Assembly: GCF_026151205.1 (NCBI RefSeq)
Contig: NC_087080.1
Coordinates: 877,812-941,811, forward strand
DNA length: 64,000 nt
Direction: 5' to 3'
Source of the DNA: Bolinopsis microptera
Taxonomy: Eukaryota; Ctenophora; Tentaculata; Lobata; Bolinopsidae
Position numbers and translations under genes: made by a program. The notes under the pieces are model-generated. The model was not told the DNA's origin. It made no database searches and was given only the letters and a program-made list of their open reading frames with translations. Below, in pieces: positions 52,867 through 64,000 of this stretch. Within the stretch, counting starts at the first letter, position 1. Every line of letters begins with the position of its first letter.

Positions 52867-55800
52867 ATGGGACTCTCTTTCGAGGAGACAGTTCAACACT
52901 CTCCTGTTTTCAAGACTGCAGTACAGAGAGCAGAGGTAACATATCATTATAGTTTAATTGTTATATTCAATTTATGATAGTAAAAACTTATACTCATTTC
53001 TTAGCAGTGTTCAATCAGAACATCCCTGAAATGTACTTGAATATTAGTTAAGGACTGTAAACTTGTGCTTGGAAAGATATTGGTAACACTAATTGATTGA
53101 AATAAATTTTCGTGCACATACAGAATGAATGGTTAATAATTTAATATATATGTAGACCAAGCTCTGTGCACGGGATGCTTCCTGGAAGAATCCAGTTCTT
53201 TTAGCGGGGCACCCTACCTAAAGCCAAATTGAGATATAATAATCATATTCCTAGAGAAATAATCAGAAATCGAATACCAATCAAATAATATGATATATAT
53301 GAGTAGTAACCATATTTACTATGCAAAATGCCCCAACCACATAGTGTAAATTTATATAGAATTCAAATTCCATATCATCATTAAACCTCAATACCTAGTC
53401 AATATAATAGCCCAAGCAAAATTAAATAACTTCTTATATACCTTACTGTCATACTACAAATTAATTAAACATTTGAAATCTGTTGACCAGAGAATAAATT
53501 TCTAAGCCTAATGCAAGTGAAATAATTTAGATGCAATAATGAATGCCTAATGTGAGTATCATTTGTCAATATCCTTGTAAAAAAGTCTGTACAAGAGATA
53601 TGAGTAACTAATATAGAAGAAAAAACAGGAAGTTGTCGTCTGTTGTAAAATAAATAAAATATCTAGAATATAAATTAGAATATAAAATAACATTCAGTCA
53701 ATGTGTCGTCAATAAACTGTACAATTATCAAATGTTAAAACTGGGTGATACAGTCACCAAAAAAAAAAATACTAAGTATGATAAGTTAATAAATTAAATG
53801 TGGTCTATAAAACTACCACTAAGTATAATAGGTCAATAAATTAAAAGTGGTTTATAAAACTACCACTGTGGGAACCCCTTCTCCAGTTAAAACATGTCAG
53901 TCATGTGCAAAATCAATCAGAATGGTAAGGTGGTAAAAAAGGGAATATCTTTTCGATACATCAATTATATATGCCTCAGATTTAAAAGAATTAGAAGTTA
54001 CTTAGTTATCGGCGACTATGATTGCAGTGTAAAATTTGTCATATGAATTGTCGACGGTATAATTAGGGTCTGTTGTTATAGATGATAGTAGCTGTTTCTT
54101 ATACGAATCACTAAAGCTTTTAACATCGGGCAGATTTCGTAGATCTGTTGGAACATTATTCCAACATTTTGCCCCCAAGTATTGAAAGTTTTTATGTGAT
54201 GTTGATCTATTGACATAAAGGTTGCAGCTTTCGCCGCTCCTACTACCTCCTGATATGTAACTAAATTTGTTCATAAAGTTTGTAGGACAATTGTCATGGA
54301 TGATTCTAAACATATAATTTGACAGATGGAGTTGTCGTCTAAGATGGAGTGGTAACCATTTCATGTCTCTATAAACATTAAGGCTGCTCTCTGTTTTTGG
54401 AACGTTGAGAGCTATTTTGGCTACCTTTTTGTACAGAGTGTCAAGTTCAGCAAGTTTTGTCTTGCCAGCTCTACAATAGATCGTGTCTAAATAATCGAAT
54501 TGTGGCAACATGAGTGCATTGGCAAACATTTTCCTATATTTAATGGGTAGCAGTGCTTTACTTCTATACGGACACGTTCATTTGAGTTTGAGGATATTGG
54601 TAAACAAAAATAATAGCGTTTTTGACGATAGTGGCTTAATTTTGACATCTATTAACCTAGCACGTTCAGAAGTTCTGAACATTAGCCACGTAACCCATAC
54701 TCCCATATGCACCGCTCAGAAAGAAAATCTATTGTTGTTAGGCACTATAATGTTTCAAATGTCACATTTTGTGTGACTTAGTTAACTGCATTTGTCTAAT
54801 TATCATTCCTTGGTCTGAAATATAGTAAATTAGGTCAATCTAACAATTATGATACAACATTGGTTAAAGGGCACGGATCGAACGGTTACAAGGCAATATT
54901 TAGGTAACTTTGTCACACTCATGATACCATACCTCTATTCTACTGTGAGGTGTCCTAAAAACCCTTTCAACTCATTATTTGATGGTTGCTCTACCAATCA
55001 TAACCCTAAAATATGTTGTTTTGAATAGTTAGCTAATACAGGCACTTGGTTATTGGGAAATGAGGTTAATTCTGTCACAATATATGAAATTTAAAATTTT
55101 GGGCGAATTATTTATATCTGATTTTGGTTTGAAAGGCGGGAAAATTTTATATGATGACAATGTAGTTGATGCAAGTTAAGATCAGTTGATGTTTACATTG
55201 TCACAAAAAATTAAACGAAATCGTAAATAGATTAAAAACAATGGTTATAGAATGAAATAGTCTCTAATAATAACTCTTATAATAACTGATGTGACAAAGT
55301 AAACATGTCTTGCCCCTATTTTGAAGAACTATACCTCTATTAGAATACTATGTAACCTTATCATCAACAAAATTTCGATAAACTAGTTATTTTGCCAGCA
55401 AGGAGCTAACAGAGTTATAATAATTTTTTGTGACGAAATTACCCTATTTTTGACCATGTAGCGGTAGTTTATTTGTGACACTGTTAACATATTGCCACCT
55501 GATAATGATTTATGTGACTGGTGCATGGTACTAGCAGTGTTGTTTGATCCATAGTACGTATAATATAAGGGGTTTAAGCTGGTATGTCATTATTTGTTCA
55601 ATTTCACACATGTTCAGATATCATCAAGATTATGTGACAAAATAAGCTTGGTTGTGCCTTCTGTGTTTTAATTCCTTACGACTATATGATATAATAACAA
55701 TTCCCAGCACTTCCAGGCCATCAAATAAACTTACACTACTCAGCATTGCTTATCAGGGTGCCCTAAACGTTCATCACATATTTTCTTTAATGTGTGACAG

Positions 55801-57615
55801 AGTAAACCTGAATGCACCATATAACGAAAAAAGTCGTCAAATATGTAGGTAATGGTCATATGTACCCATCCAATCAACTGGACACTCAAAAATTTGGTCA
55901 AAAACGGCAGCAAGGGGTCCATATTTACTCCGTCACATGTTTATAGTGTGACAATGTAACCATTTCCGTGCCGGCCGTATTTAAGCGATATCTTATCACC
56001 TGATTAAGATATCGTTATGTGACAAAGTTAGCCTAGAGGATGAGACGATTATCCTAACCATCAAGGGTTTAAGTAATTCAATAGTGTAACAAAGTCAACT
56101 ACACTGTGCCTTTTAATAGGGTCACTTATATTTACCAATATCCTCAAACTCAAATGAACGTGTCCATACATGGCACCAATTCTCTTCATGACCTTCCTAA
56201 TAATATAATCTACATGGCTTTTGAAGTTTAATTTACTATCTAGAATGAGGCCAAGATATTTTGTCTCTTTGCACTCCTTGATTGTGAAAGTTACCTCATT
56301 ACAATCAATGGTTATTTCATCATGTTGGTCAACAGAATCAAACAATAGGAATTCAGTCTTCTTTTCATTGAGTGATAATTTATTAACACTGAGCCATTTA
56401 AAGATTGTCATAAGTTCTATTTTCATGTTTATAAATGTGCTTCTGCAGGTTTGATCAAAGAATAGTGCACCATCATCTGCAAATAGAAAGGGCTTAGATA
56501 GGTTACAGGCATAAATGATGTCATTTATGAAGATACTAAATAATATAGGCCCAATGATGCTTCCTTGTGGTACACCACTCAGAACTTCTAAAAATGAGCT
56601 TAGATTGCCATTGATCCTAGTGCATTGATATCTACAAGATAAGAAGTTCTTAAACCAGGTTAAAGCAATGCCACCAATTCCATAATATGCCAATTTTTGA
56701 AGCAATATTTCATGATTCACTGTGTCAAAGGCCTTCTTAAGATCAAGAAAGATGATTCCTGGTTTATAAGACTTAGATTTACTCATATATATTTCGTCCA
56801 TCAGATCGTACATCAGATAAGTTGTGGAGTGATTTTTCCGAAAGCCATATTAATGCAAGACTATGATAAATAAATGAATTTAACTTTAAGATCGTTTACC
56901 AATTATGATCAAATTATTTTATCGATAAAGTTTCTAGAGTTCATTCTTCATTTCTTTTCTCTTTCTTTTCTTCTTCATTTCTTTTCTCTTTTCTTTTTTT
57001 TTTTTTTCTCATTTGTTTGATTAAAATGTTTGCTTTATTGATTCTTTTTCAGAATGAAATTACCGGCCAGGAGACCCGTCTCAACAGATTATTGTCATTA
57101 CTCGTCAAGAGGGAGGAGCAGACTAGACAGATTCTAGAAACAAGCCGGCTTGTTAATTTAGAGGTACTATTTATAGGGAATATTTTAAGCAGATGTACAT
57201 TGTACTAGTACCTGTTATTGTTCTTTTAATTTTGTGTCTTAATCAGCAGTCTAAATTATCTTTGCTAATTAACTAAGCTATTGAGCAAATTTATTACAGT
57301 TAAAAGCTTGTTATTTACAATCAGATTGAAATAAGGCTTTCTGGAGTTCTGACCAACCCATTCCGTCCCACTCGAGTTTTTTTCCAAATTGAGTCTCACT
57401 GCTATTTTTAATTCTGTGAAGCTTTACTGTAGACTAATGTTGGATCAATTTCAGTTTGAACAACTAATGGTGACCTCAACTACACCTCTAAAAGACACAC
57501 TAAAGAAGTACACCTCTGCGCTGCAGCACTGGGAAGAGAGTAAAGAGCGCCACAATGAACAGATCAGAATGGTCCTCATCGACCCTCTAGTGGACTTTAT
57601 GCAAACTGACTTCAA
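52867..57615 (+). CDS. BAR-domain protein, N-terminal exons (partial)
   Basis: Three exons: 52867-52935, 57053-57163, 57455-57615, all GT-AG and in frame. The start ATG at 52867 gives MGLSFEETVQHSPVFKTAV. Phase fixes this reading: the other frame of exon 1 cannot join exon 2. The FEE..Q.SP.F...V...E pattern, a long helical middle and LIDPLVDFMQTDFK resemble the first two-thirds of BAR domains in ACAP, APPL and GRAF/oligophrenin proteins, which form curved dimers on membranes and usually continue into PH and Arf- or Rho-GAP domains. The third exon ends mid-codon at a GTAAGT donor, so the gene continues, but no further exon is visible in the window. Intron 1 holds a LINE remnant. If the gene extends past 62 kb, the minus-strand GPCR gene is nested in its third intron. 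Confidence 0.65.
53999..56855 (-). pseudogene. 5'-truncated LINE ORF2 split by a DNA element
   Basis: The upstream half (56855-56166) encodes RT motifs GFRKNHSTTYLM, FLDLKKAFDTVNHE, SGVPQGSIIGPILF and the FADD catalytic box. The downstream half (54565-54002) encodes the usual C-terminal region. The two halves meet in frame if the 1.6-kb insertion (54570-56165) and one copy of its ATAC duplication are removed. The 5' part, including the endonuclease, is absent. It lies in intron 1 of the BAR gene, antisense. Confidence 0.85.
54570..56165. mobile_element. 1,596-bp inverted-repeat element with 4-bp TSD ATAC
   Basis: Perfect 35-bp terminal inverted repeats start GGACACGTTCATTTGAGTTT on both ends. 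ATAC flanks it at 54566-54569 and 56166-56169, and removing the element with one ATAC restores an uninterrupted LINE reading frame, which proves the boundaries. Inside, TGTGACAAAGTAAACC-like words occur about a dozen times in both orientations (near 54766, 54908, 55190, 55290, 55632, 55792, 55950, 56016). No transposase frame is present. Confidence 0.92.
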
Positions 57616-57798
57616 GTAAGTTTGTTCCTTCAAATTGCTGTATACTAAGTGAAACAACGTGTCAACTGTCAGTGACCTTGTTACTTGGCCTTGTTACTAC
57701 TTATACATAATAACTAATACAGAACGCTAAGACTACGTCATAATAAACAATATTGAAGTCCATCTGAGGCTAATAATTTATCATGTTTTATAGTTTGA

Positions 57799-60700
57799 TT
57801 AAACATCCTGCTGGGCAGTTTTAGGACTTCCCAACGAAATCTCAGCATTAATTCCTCTATCTACCAGTTTTAAACTCGATGTACTAGAACTGTTTCTCGC
57901 TGTTATGTTCACATTCCTGGCCGTCATGCGCTGTGGTTGAGAGCTGCTTCTATTCAGCAGCCGGCAGATAATTGTGCTTACATTACTGTCATAAAGTAAT
58001 GGATTTATAACAGAGTTTAATGGCAAGATCACTGATGAAAAGAACGGATACCAGTTTGTTGCATCAATTGTGCCACTGAAATGAAGAATGGTCGCCACTG
58101 TGAATGGAGCCCAGCACAAAAAGTCTGTTATGATCATTAATGCTATCTTTTTGTGAAGCAATCCTTGTTTGGTTGTCTGGTTTTTATTCGTATTGCATCT
58201 TGAACTTGATGACTTGGACTTCCAGTAAATCCAGATGTAGCAGTAGCAAATAATGAAGAAGCAGCATAGATTTACACCAAGTAAAGTCCAGGTGTATACG
58301 TTTTGGGGGTCATCTGATGTAACGAAATATTTGAAGAGACAAGTCCCGTGGTTCCCATAAAAGTTGAGAGGTTTATGTCGCAGTCCAGTGTAGTCGTTTG
58401 AAAACATCTCCTCAATAAGGTTTCTAATTTGTCCCCATGAGAAGTTGAAATTATCTGGTTTTTTAATCTTGTCATGATAATATGCACTAATGATGGAGAT
58501 GTATTTACTCTTGTCAGGAGCCCCGATAAAGAGCATACTATCAAGATACACCCATCCATTGACAAAGAAGTCCTCAAAGCTGCTAGCCAGGGGCACTACT
58601 GCAATAACCACTGGTATCAATAGAATACAACTAACAGTGACGGTTCCCACAACCAGCATTTTCCTGCTGAACGTGTAGTTTGGAATAGCAGCTCTAACAC
58701 AAACCATTCTGACGATACTGAGGATGGTCATCGCAAACAGTGCCAACTGTCCCCCAATTGTACTGAGGACACCAAATAACTGGCAGTAGGAGCTCGCTAA
58801 CCATTCAAAACGCTTCTTGCAATAAGTCACTTTATAGACCGCACTCGCAATGGATATTCCTATGAGATATACGCCAATGAGAAAGTCTCCGATTACTATT
58901 AGCATGACTAGAACCAGGTTAACGATTCTTAAATTCGACGTTGCTTGTTTGAACTGATAAAATATTGAGGCCAAAGTTCCGATATTCAACAGTGTTGCTA
59001 GTATACCGATGATCCACGTAAATATTGAAAGAAACAGCCCATCTATGATCTTCTCCTTTCCTCTGCAATTGTCATTACACTCATCAGTAAAATCTACACA
59101 GTCCAGGTTTCCGTCACACACTCTCCACAGTGGGATGTACTCTGAGACTCCGTCTGTTCCATTACATCTAAAATGGTTGATGCAGGCAGATTCGTCCGAG
59201 TAATCTCCACAATCATTTTGTAAATTACATACTTTATCATAACTTATGCACTTGCCATTTTTGCAAGGAAACACCGAATTGTCGTATTCACCGTCTTTCC
59301 CCTTGAACGCGATAGTGAGATTCCCTTTACCAGACAAGGTAAATAGTCTATTTTCCATGTTAGCGCATGAGTTAAACTTCAAACTTCTTCTTAAAACACA
59401 AGACGCAGTGTCTTCAGAGCATTGTCCGCTGCAGCTGTAGTACACATACAACTCCCCAAATGTGTATCTGCAATCCGTTTTGCTCAAGTAAGGCAGCATA
59501 ATCTTCTTCTCTTGAACACCAAACGCTTTTTCGGCTGATTCTATCTGTACCTCCCCACAGATGGTTTTTGTATCGAGAATTTGTCCCTTAGTCTCAGGAT
59601 ATTTGCCATTCCCTTTAAACAAAATGGATGTGTTGGGTGTCCATGGAATTGTGTTTTAAACCTGGTTTCACCCATACGAGCTGCTTTGCAAATTTTGTTT
59701 TCCATTATACACGTTTCTTGTTGGTCACACAGTGTATTGTGGGTTATAAAACGCTTTTCATCCGGGCACAAAAGGACTTCTTTGCACGAGTCGCTCTTCT
59801 TGATAAATCTCGATGTCATTTCTTTGCCACATTTCTTCCACCTATCTTCATCTTCATCTTTACCATCAACACAGTCTTCCAAACCATCTCCTACCCACTC
59901 AAGAAGAATAGGCAGTGATGTAGTTCCATAGGAATACCTCCGAACACACGAGACATTAGTGAGCCCCCTGCAGATCCTATAGTCCTCATCCCCCGCCCTG
60001 GGACAATCAGCCACCCCGTCACACACTTGGTGCTTGTGTACTCTACATTCCCGTTCAGGGTACAAACAAGTTGAATCCAGCCTGTTGTCACACAGTCCCA
60101 GGTCCTTGCCCCTGCAGATTACATACTTCGACACTGTTGATTCAGTGCCGTTAATTTGACATTTCAGTGGGGCAATGTTTGTGTCACTGCAGTCGATCTG
60201 GTCGAGTCCGTCCACACAGTCACCATTACTGGCATCTTCATCGTCCTTTGGGACACTACACACAGAGTCATTCCTCAGAAGCCTGACACTACTTTCCACT
60301 GCACCTCCATGAAGCAGACTAAAGCCCTGGTGTCTACCATCTGTCTTACAGTACCGTCCTAGTACCGTACAGTTCACTTCATCTGAACCGTCATCAGTTT
60401 CGTTTATACCATTACAGATTCTATTGGGCGGCAGGTACCAATTTTGGCCATAGAATGATGTATGGAACATGCCGTACCTGTAGCCATCACACATCGCCTC
60501 ATCGTCACACTTCAAGCAGTCACACACGCCATCACACACGCTGCCACGTGGGATATCGAAGTTTTGTTGCTGCAAACATTTGTAATTATCATCGTCACAA
60601 TCCTGTTCATCTATCCCAGTATTCTCGCAGTTCAGAACACCATTGCAGTTGAACCTCTGCTTGTTCTTGTACCCGCCACTGACATCAAAAGGTCCGTTTT

Positions 60701-61626
60701 TACAGACATAGTACCCACACACAGGTGTCTGGCCACTGATTTGGTAGGTGCCACAACTTTCTGGCACGTGGCCACAGGTTTGGTAAAACCCGGGGTCGTC
60801 TGAACATGCTCCAATGTAGCTTTGTCTGTAGCAATCCTCCTGCAGTCCAAGAACCTGGGTAAAAGTACCTACCTCATAAATATGTACAAATGAAAAGTGT
60901 ACTGTAACATCAACATTCAACAATTACATATAGTACATGCCATAGTACATACCATCTTTTTAATTAAATAAATAATAATTATTTTAGTCTCTTGAGTCTT
61001 GACACCACTTTAGGGTTATGCGGGTTCCTGCTAGTAACTTTAAACTACATAGCTATTAGCTAAGCATCTTTTTACCCTCACAATGAGCGGAAAAGTAAAA
61101 GTACCTACCTCATAATACTGCGTCTCAGTGTTAGGACACTGGTAAACGGTAGTGTTAAAATCTTGGTTCGTACATTTTACTTTCAGGAACCGTCCCACTT
61201 CTTGAATCGAGCAACCACCTGGAATTTATATATATAATGGGGTGCCATATTATGTTTTCGACATCGCGTTATGAGAAAATTACTAAAAGTTGTCCAGAAC
61301 TCGTAGTTAATGATTGAAAGCTGGGCGGTTCTAATGACCAAATACCAATTAAAACATATAAAATAATAGTGAATAATAATCCCTCTGTTCAGGGCACTGA
61401 ACTATATGGTTCATGTTTAGTATAGACTCACTCCAACACCTCAATAGCCTAAAATGAAATCAAACCAAAATATTGCGAAAACTATAATATAGAAATATAG
61501 TTTGTGTGCTCATATGGAGCGAAAACAAGAAAAGCTAATAGTTATCTGAGAAACAAGTTGCTCACCAACTGACGAGGGGTGAACGGTAAAGAAAGAGTTA
61601 GCTGTGTCAAGTAGAATGAATAATAC
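57799..61626 (-). CDS. LDL-receptor class A repeat GPCR (GRL101/relaxin-receptor-like)
   Basis: Exons in transcript order: 61626-61566 (hydrophobic VLFILLDTANSFFTV, likely the end of a signal peptide; its start Met is not found), 61218-61109, 60854-59672, 59612-57799. The ectodomain of about 600 residues is cysteine-rich with at least six LDLa-type modules, for example CISYDKVCNLQNDCGDYSDE and CDGNLDCVDFTDEC, which usually bind calcium. A class A seven-helix region follows: SIVRM replaces the DRY motif after helix 3, FLCWAPF lies in helix 6 and NSVINPLLY (NPxxY) in helix 7, then a Ser-rich tail. The pattern resembles mollusc GRL101 and relaxin-family LGRs, but no leucine-rich repeats are visible. 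The frame change near 59.6 kb is explained by a 59-bp GT-AG intron (59613-59671). Expected at the plasma membrane; ligand unknown. Confidence 0.82.
60859..61115 (-). repeat. 21-bp direct repeats at the two ends of a receptor intron
   Basis: GTAAAAGTACCTACCTCATA plus one A occurs at 60859-60879 and at 61095-61115. The right copy spans the exon end and 5' splice site (TATGAG/GTAGGTAC on the minus strand). The left copy is inside the intron, 4 bp from the acceptor dinucleotide CAG. The 254-bp intron (60855-61108) thus has duplicated ends. Confidence 0.92.
60961..61035 (-). repeat. Dispersed repeat, copy 2 (partner at 5897-5970)
   Basis: The reverse complement of the 5897-5970 segment, with the same ACTAGCAGGAACCCG start on the minus strand. 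It lies inside the receptor intron whose ends are duplicated. Confidence 0.85.
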
Positions 61627-62209
61627 CTGCAACCAACATTCTGCACAGCACGTCTAGATGTTCATTTCTTATCACTGATAATTAATGTTATAATTTAGCA
61701 ATTGTTATCGATTGAGATTTACCCGCAAGTCGGAAGGTATGAATTATAAGAAATCACCGAAACGAAATAGAAATTTCACAAAATATTACAAGTTTGCAAC
61801 GTTTAACCCACATAAAACAGGGTGCCCCTATTGGTTATGTCATGTAGTAAATCACAATGTGAAGACATGAGAGTTTATGTACACAATCTATTTCTGTATA
61901 AACTTCATACAATAGACATGATATTTCTCAAGGTCTTGTAATTTCCGCGGATAATGTCAGGACTCAGAACCACAACAGTTTCCTAGACCTCAAATTAGCC
62001 CATATATTACCAATTATGTTAGATGATAGACATTATCATGAATAATGTGTTGTCGCGAATAATGCGTCATCATAAAAATATGTTCTACCAAGGAATCTTG
62101 GGAAGAATGTAGATTGTAGATATTTGATCTATAAATGTTAAGATTTTCATTAAAAAAATTAACAAGTAAGAAACATTCATAACTTTAAGTCATACTTACA
62201 ATTTATTAC
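61627..62209. other. Non-coding, upstream of the receptor gene
   Basis: No convincing exon was seen. It should contain the receptor start codon exon or promoter. I could not identify a further BAR-gene exon on the plus strand here. Confidence 0.45.
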
Positions 62210-62659
62210 GTGTATAATAAATTATACATAATAATTCATCAACAACTTGGTATGGTCAGAAGAAATGGCCATATTGTCATTGATCAGAAACGTCGCCGGG
62301 CGCTTTACCTCTCCCTGGTTCGTAGCCAATTCGAAAATTGCTCCATAATCTGGCGCCCTTGTAATAAATCACTTAGTGATAAATTAGAAAGTCTCCAAAA
62401 GAGAGCTATTAAATGGATTCTGTCTGAAGAGGGCCGCAGTTATCCACCTGAGCAGTATGTCAAAAAGTGCAAGCTTGTCGACATTCTCCCTTTGTCTCAA
62501 AAGTTTGACTTGAATGATCTTATTTTTTTCCACAAAGTTCTGAACAATTTAATTCCTGTATCGCTGCCTCACTATCTCTCTTTATATCAGGGGACTTCTC
62601 GACTAAGACGTTGCCACCTCGACAGTCTGTCTATTGTGTCATCAATTTTACCTAAGTAA
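62210..62659 (+). pseudogene. LINE ORF2 C-terminal fragment
   Basis: About 145 codons with RRRALYLSLVRSQFENCSII, LESLQKRAIKWIL and a following basic region, typical of the C-terminal end of non-LTR RT proteins. The catalytic domain is missing. The stop codon lies within the first unit of the adjacent 91-bp satellite, so the array abuts or was seeded at the LINE end. Confidence 0.75.
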
Positions 62660-64000
62660 AGGAGCATCTGATCTGCAGCAAACCCCAAATAAACCCCTCA
62701 CTCCCCAGGAAACTAGAGTTACGGAAGCAACAATACCACACTGCAGTAAAGGAGCATCTGGTCTGCAGTAAACCCCAAATAAAACCCCCCACTCCCCAGG
62801 AAACTAGAGTTACGGAAGCAACAATACCACACTGCAGTAAAGGAGCATCTGGTCCGTAGCAAACCCCAAATAAAACCCCTCACTCCCCAGGAAACTAGAG
62901 TTACGGAAGCAACAATACCACACTGCAGTAAAGGAGCATCTGATCTGCAACAAACCCCAAATAAAACCCCTCACTCCCCAGGAAACTAGAGTTACGGAAG
63001 CAACAATACCACACTGCAGTAAAGAGCATCTGATCTGCAGCAAACCCCAAATAAAACCCCTCACTCCCCAGGAAACTAGAGTTACGGAAGCAACAATACC
63101 ACACTGCAGTAAAGGAGCATCTGATCTGCAGCAAACCCCAAATAAAACCCCTCACTCCCCAGGAAACTAGAGTTACGGAAGCAACAATACCACACTGCAG
63201 TAAAGCAGCATCTGATCTGCAGCAAACCCCAAATAAAACCCCTCACTCCCCAGGAAACTAGAGTTACGGAAGCAACAATACCACACTGCAGTAAAGGAGC
63301 ATCTGGTCTGCAGCAAACCCCAAATAAAACCCCTCACTCCCCAGGAAACTAGAGTTACGGAAGCAACAATACCACACTGCAGTAAAGGAGCATCTGGTCT
63401 GCAGCAAACCCCAAATAAAACCCCTCACTCACTCCCCAGGAAACTAGAGTTACGGAAGCAACAATACCACACTGCAGTAAAGGAGCATCTGGTCTACAGC
63501 AAACCCCAAATAAAACCCCTCTCTCCCCAGGAAACTAGAGTTACGGAAGCAACAATACCACACTGCAGTAAAGCAGCATCTGATCTGCAGCAAACCCCAA
63601 ATAAAACCCCTCACTCCCCAGGAAACTAGAGTTACGGAAGCAACAATACCAAACTGCAGTTAAGGAGCATCTGGTCTGCAGCAAACCCCAAATAAAACCC
63701 CTCACTCCCCAGGAAACTAGAGTTACGGAAGCAACAATACCACACTGCAGTAAAGGAGCATATGATCTGCAGCAAACCCCAAATAAACCCCCCACTCCCC
63801 AGGAAACTAGAGTTACGGAAGCAACAATACCACACTGCAGTAAAGGAGCATCTGATCTGCAGCAAACCCCAAATAAAACCCCTCACTCCCCAGGAAACTA
63901 GAGTTACGGAAGCAACAATACCACACTGCAGTAAAGGAGCATCTCATCTGCAGCAAACCCCAAATAAAACCCCTCACTCCCCAGGAAACTAGAGTTACGG
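62657..64000. repeat. 91-bp minisatellite, about 15 copies, runs off the window
   Basis: Units begin AAAGGAGCATCTGATCTGCA and end ACCACACTGCAGT. Copies differ by single substitutions, one 1-bp deletion (near 63025) and one 4-bp insertion (near 63430). It continues past 64000. The minus-strand 84-residue frames are repeat artefacts. Confidence 0.96.

Noticed and set aside
59590-59680. Programmed ribosomal frameshift at TTTAAAAC in the receptor
   Set aside because: The slippery heptamer is not in the required reading frame, and a short GT-AG intron explains the frame change exactly.

Overview
This is a eukaryotic, AT-rich, intron-rich window from an invertebrate animal. The evidence is a serine palmitoyltransferase subunit 1 gene split by 12 GT-AG introns, Rho and Rab family GTPases with prenylation tails, a GPCR with LDL-receptor class A repeats, and non-LTR retrotransposons of the CR1/L2/jockey kind. 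I cannot name the species. Gene nesting and very dense minisatellites (about 14 kb of the 64 kb) fit an early-branching or marine invertebrate, but that is only inference.

Layout. 1-7.8 kb has no recognised gene; it holds tandem repeats, an intact tRNA-derived SINE with 10-bp target duplications, and a 328-bp inverted-repeat element with 8-bp target duplications. 7.9-39.3 kb is one minus-strand gene, SPTLC1, with all 13 coding exons placed (472 residues, equal to the animal family). Its introns carry a tRNA-Ile gene, a nested G-tract-ended transposon pair enclosing about 3.6 kb of purine satellite, a LINE with both reading frames open, LINE debris, many minisatellites and, on the opposite strand in intron 4, a complete six-exon Rho-like GTPase gene (33.6-36.7 kb). 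40.1-43.4 kb is a 54-bp satellite of about 60 copies. 43.5-44.8 kb is a Rab24-like gene without a visible 3' end, and 45.7-46.3 kb is an intronless Rab paralogue; both are on the minus strand. 47.3-50 kb holds retroelement remnants and a 1,152-bp inverted-repeat element. 52.9-57.6 kb holds three exons of a plus-strand BAR-domain gene whose first intron contains a LINE split by another inverted-repeat element. 57.8-61.6 kb is a minus-strand LDLa/7TM receptor gene. From 62.2 kb to the end are a LINE tail and a 91-bp satellite.

The most unusual signals are: (1) a family of elements that begin and end in G/C homopolymers and are flanked by 8-bp target duplications; (2) elements with 4-bp target duplications and 32-35-bp inverted repeats that carry many internal copies of a short word, one of them cleanly splitting a LINE; (3) repeated cases where tandem duplication has copied a splice site with the edge of its exon; (4) a receptor intron with 21-bp direct repeats at its two ends and a dispersed repeat inside, which looks like intron gain by insertion.

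Biologically, SPTLC1 is the non-catalytic partner of the enzyme that starts sphingolipid synthesis in the endoplasmic reticulum. The three GTPases are membrane-traffic or cytoskeleton switches, and the BAR protein would bind curved membranes. I see no operon-like cooperation; the neighbours appear to be an ordinary animal gene neighbourhood expanded by repeats.
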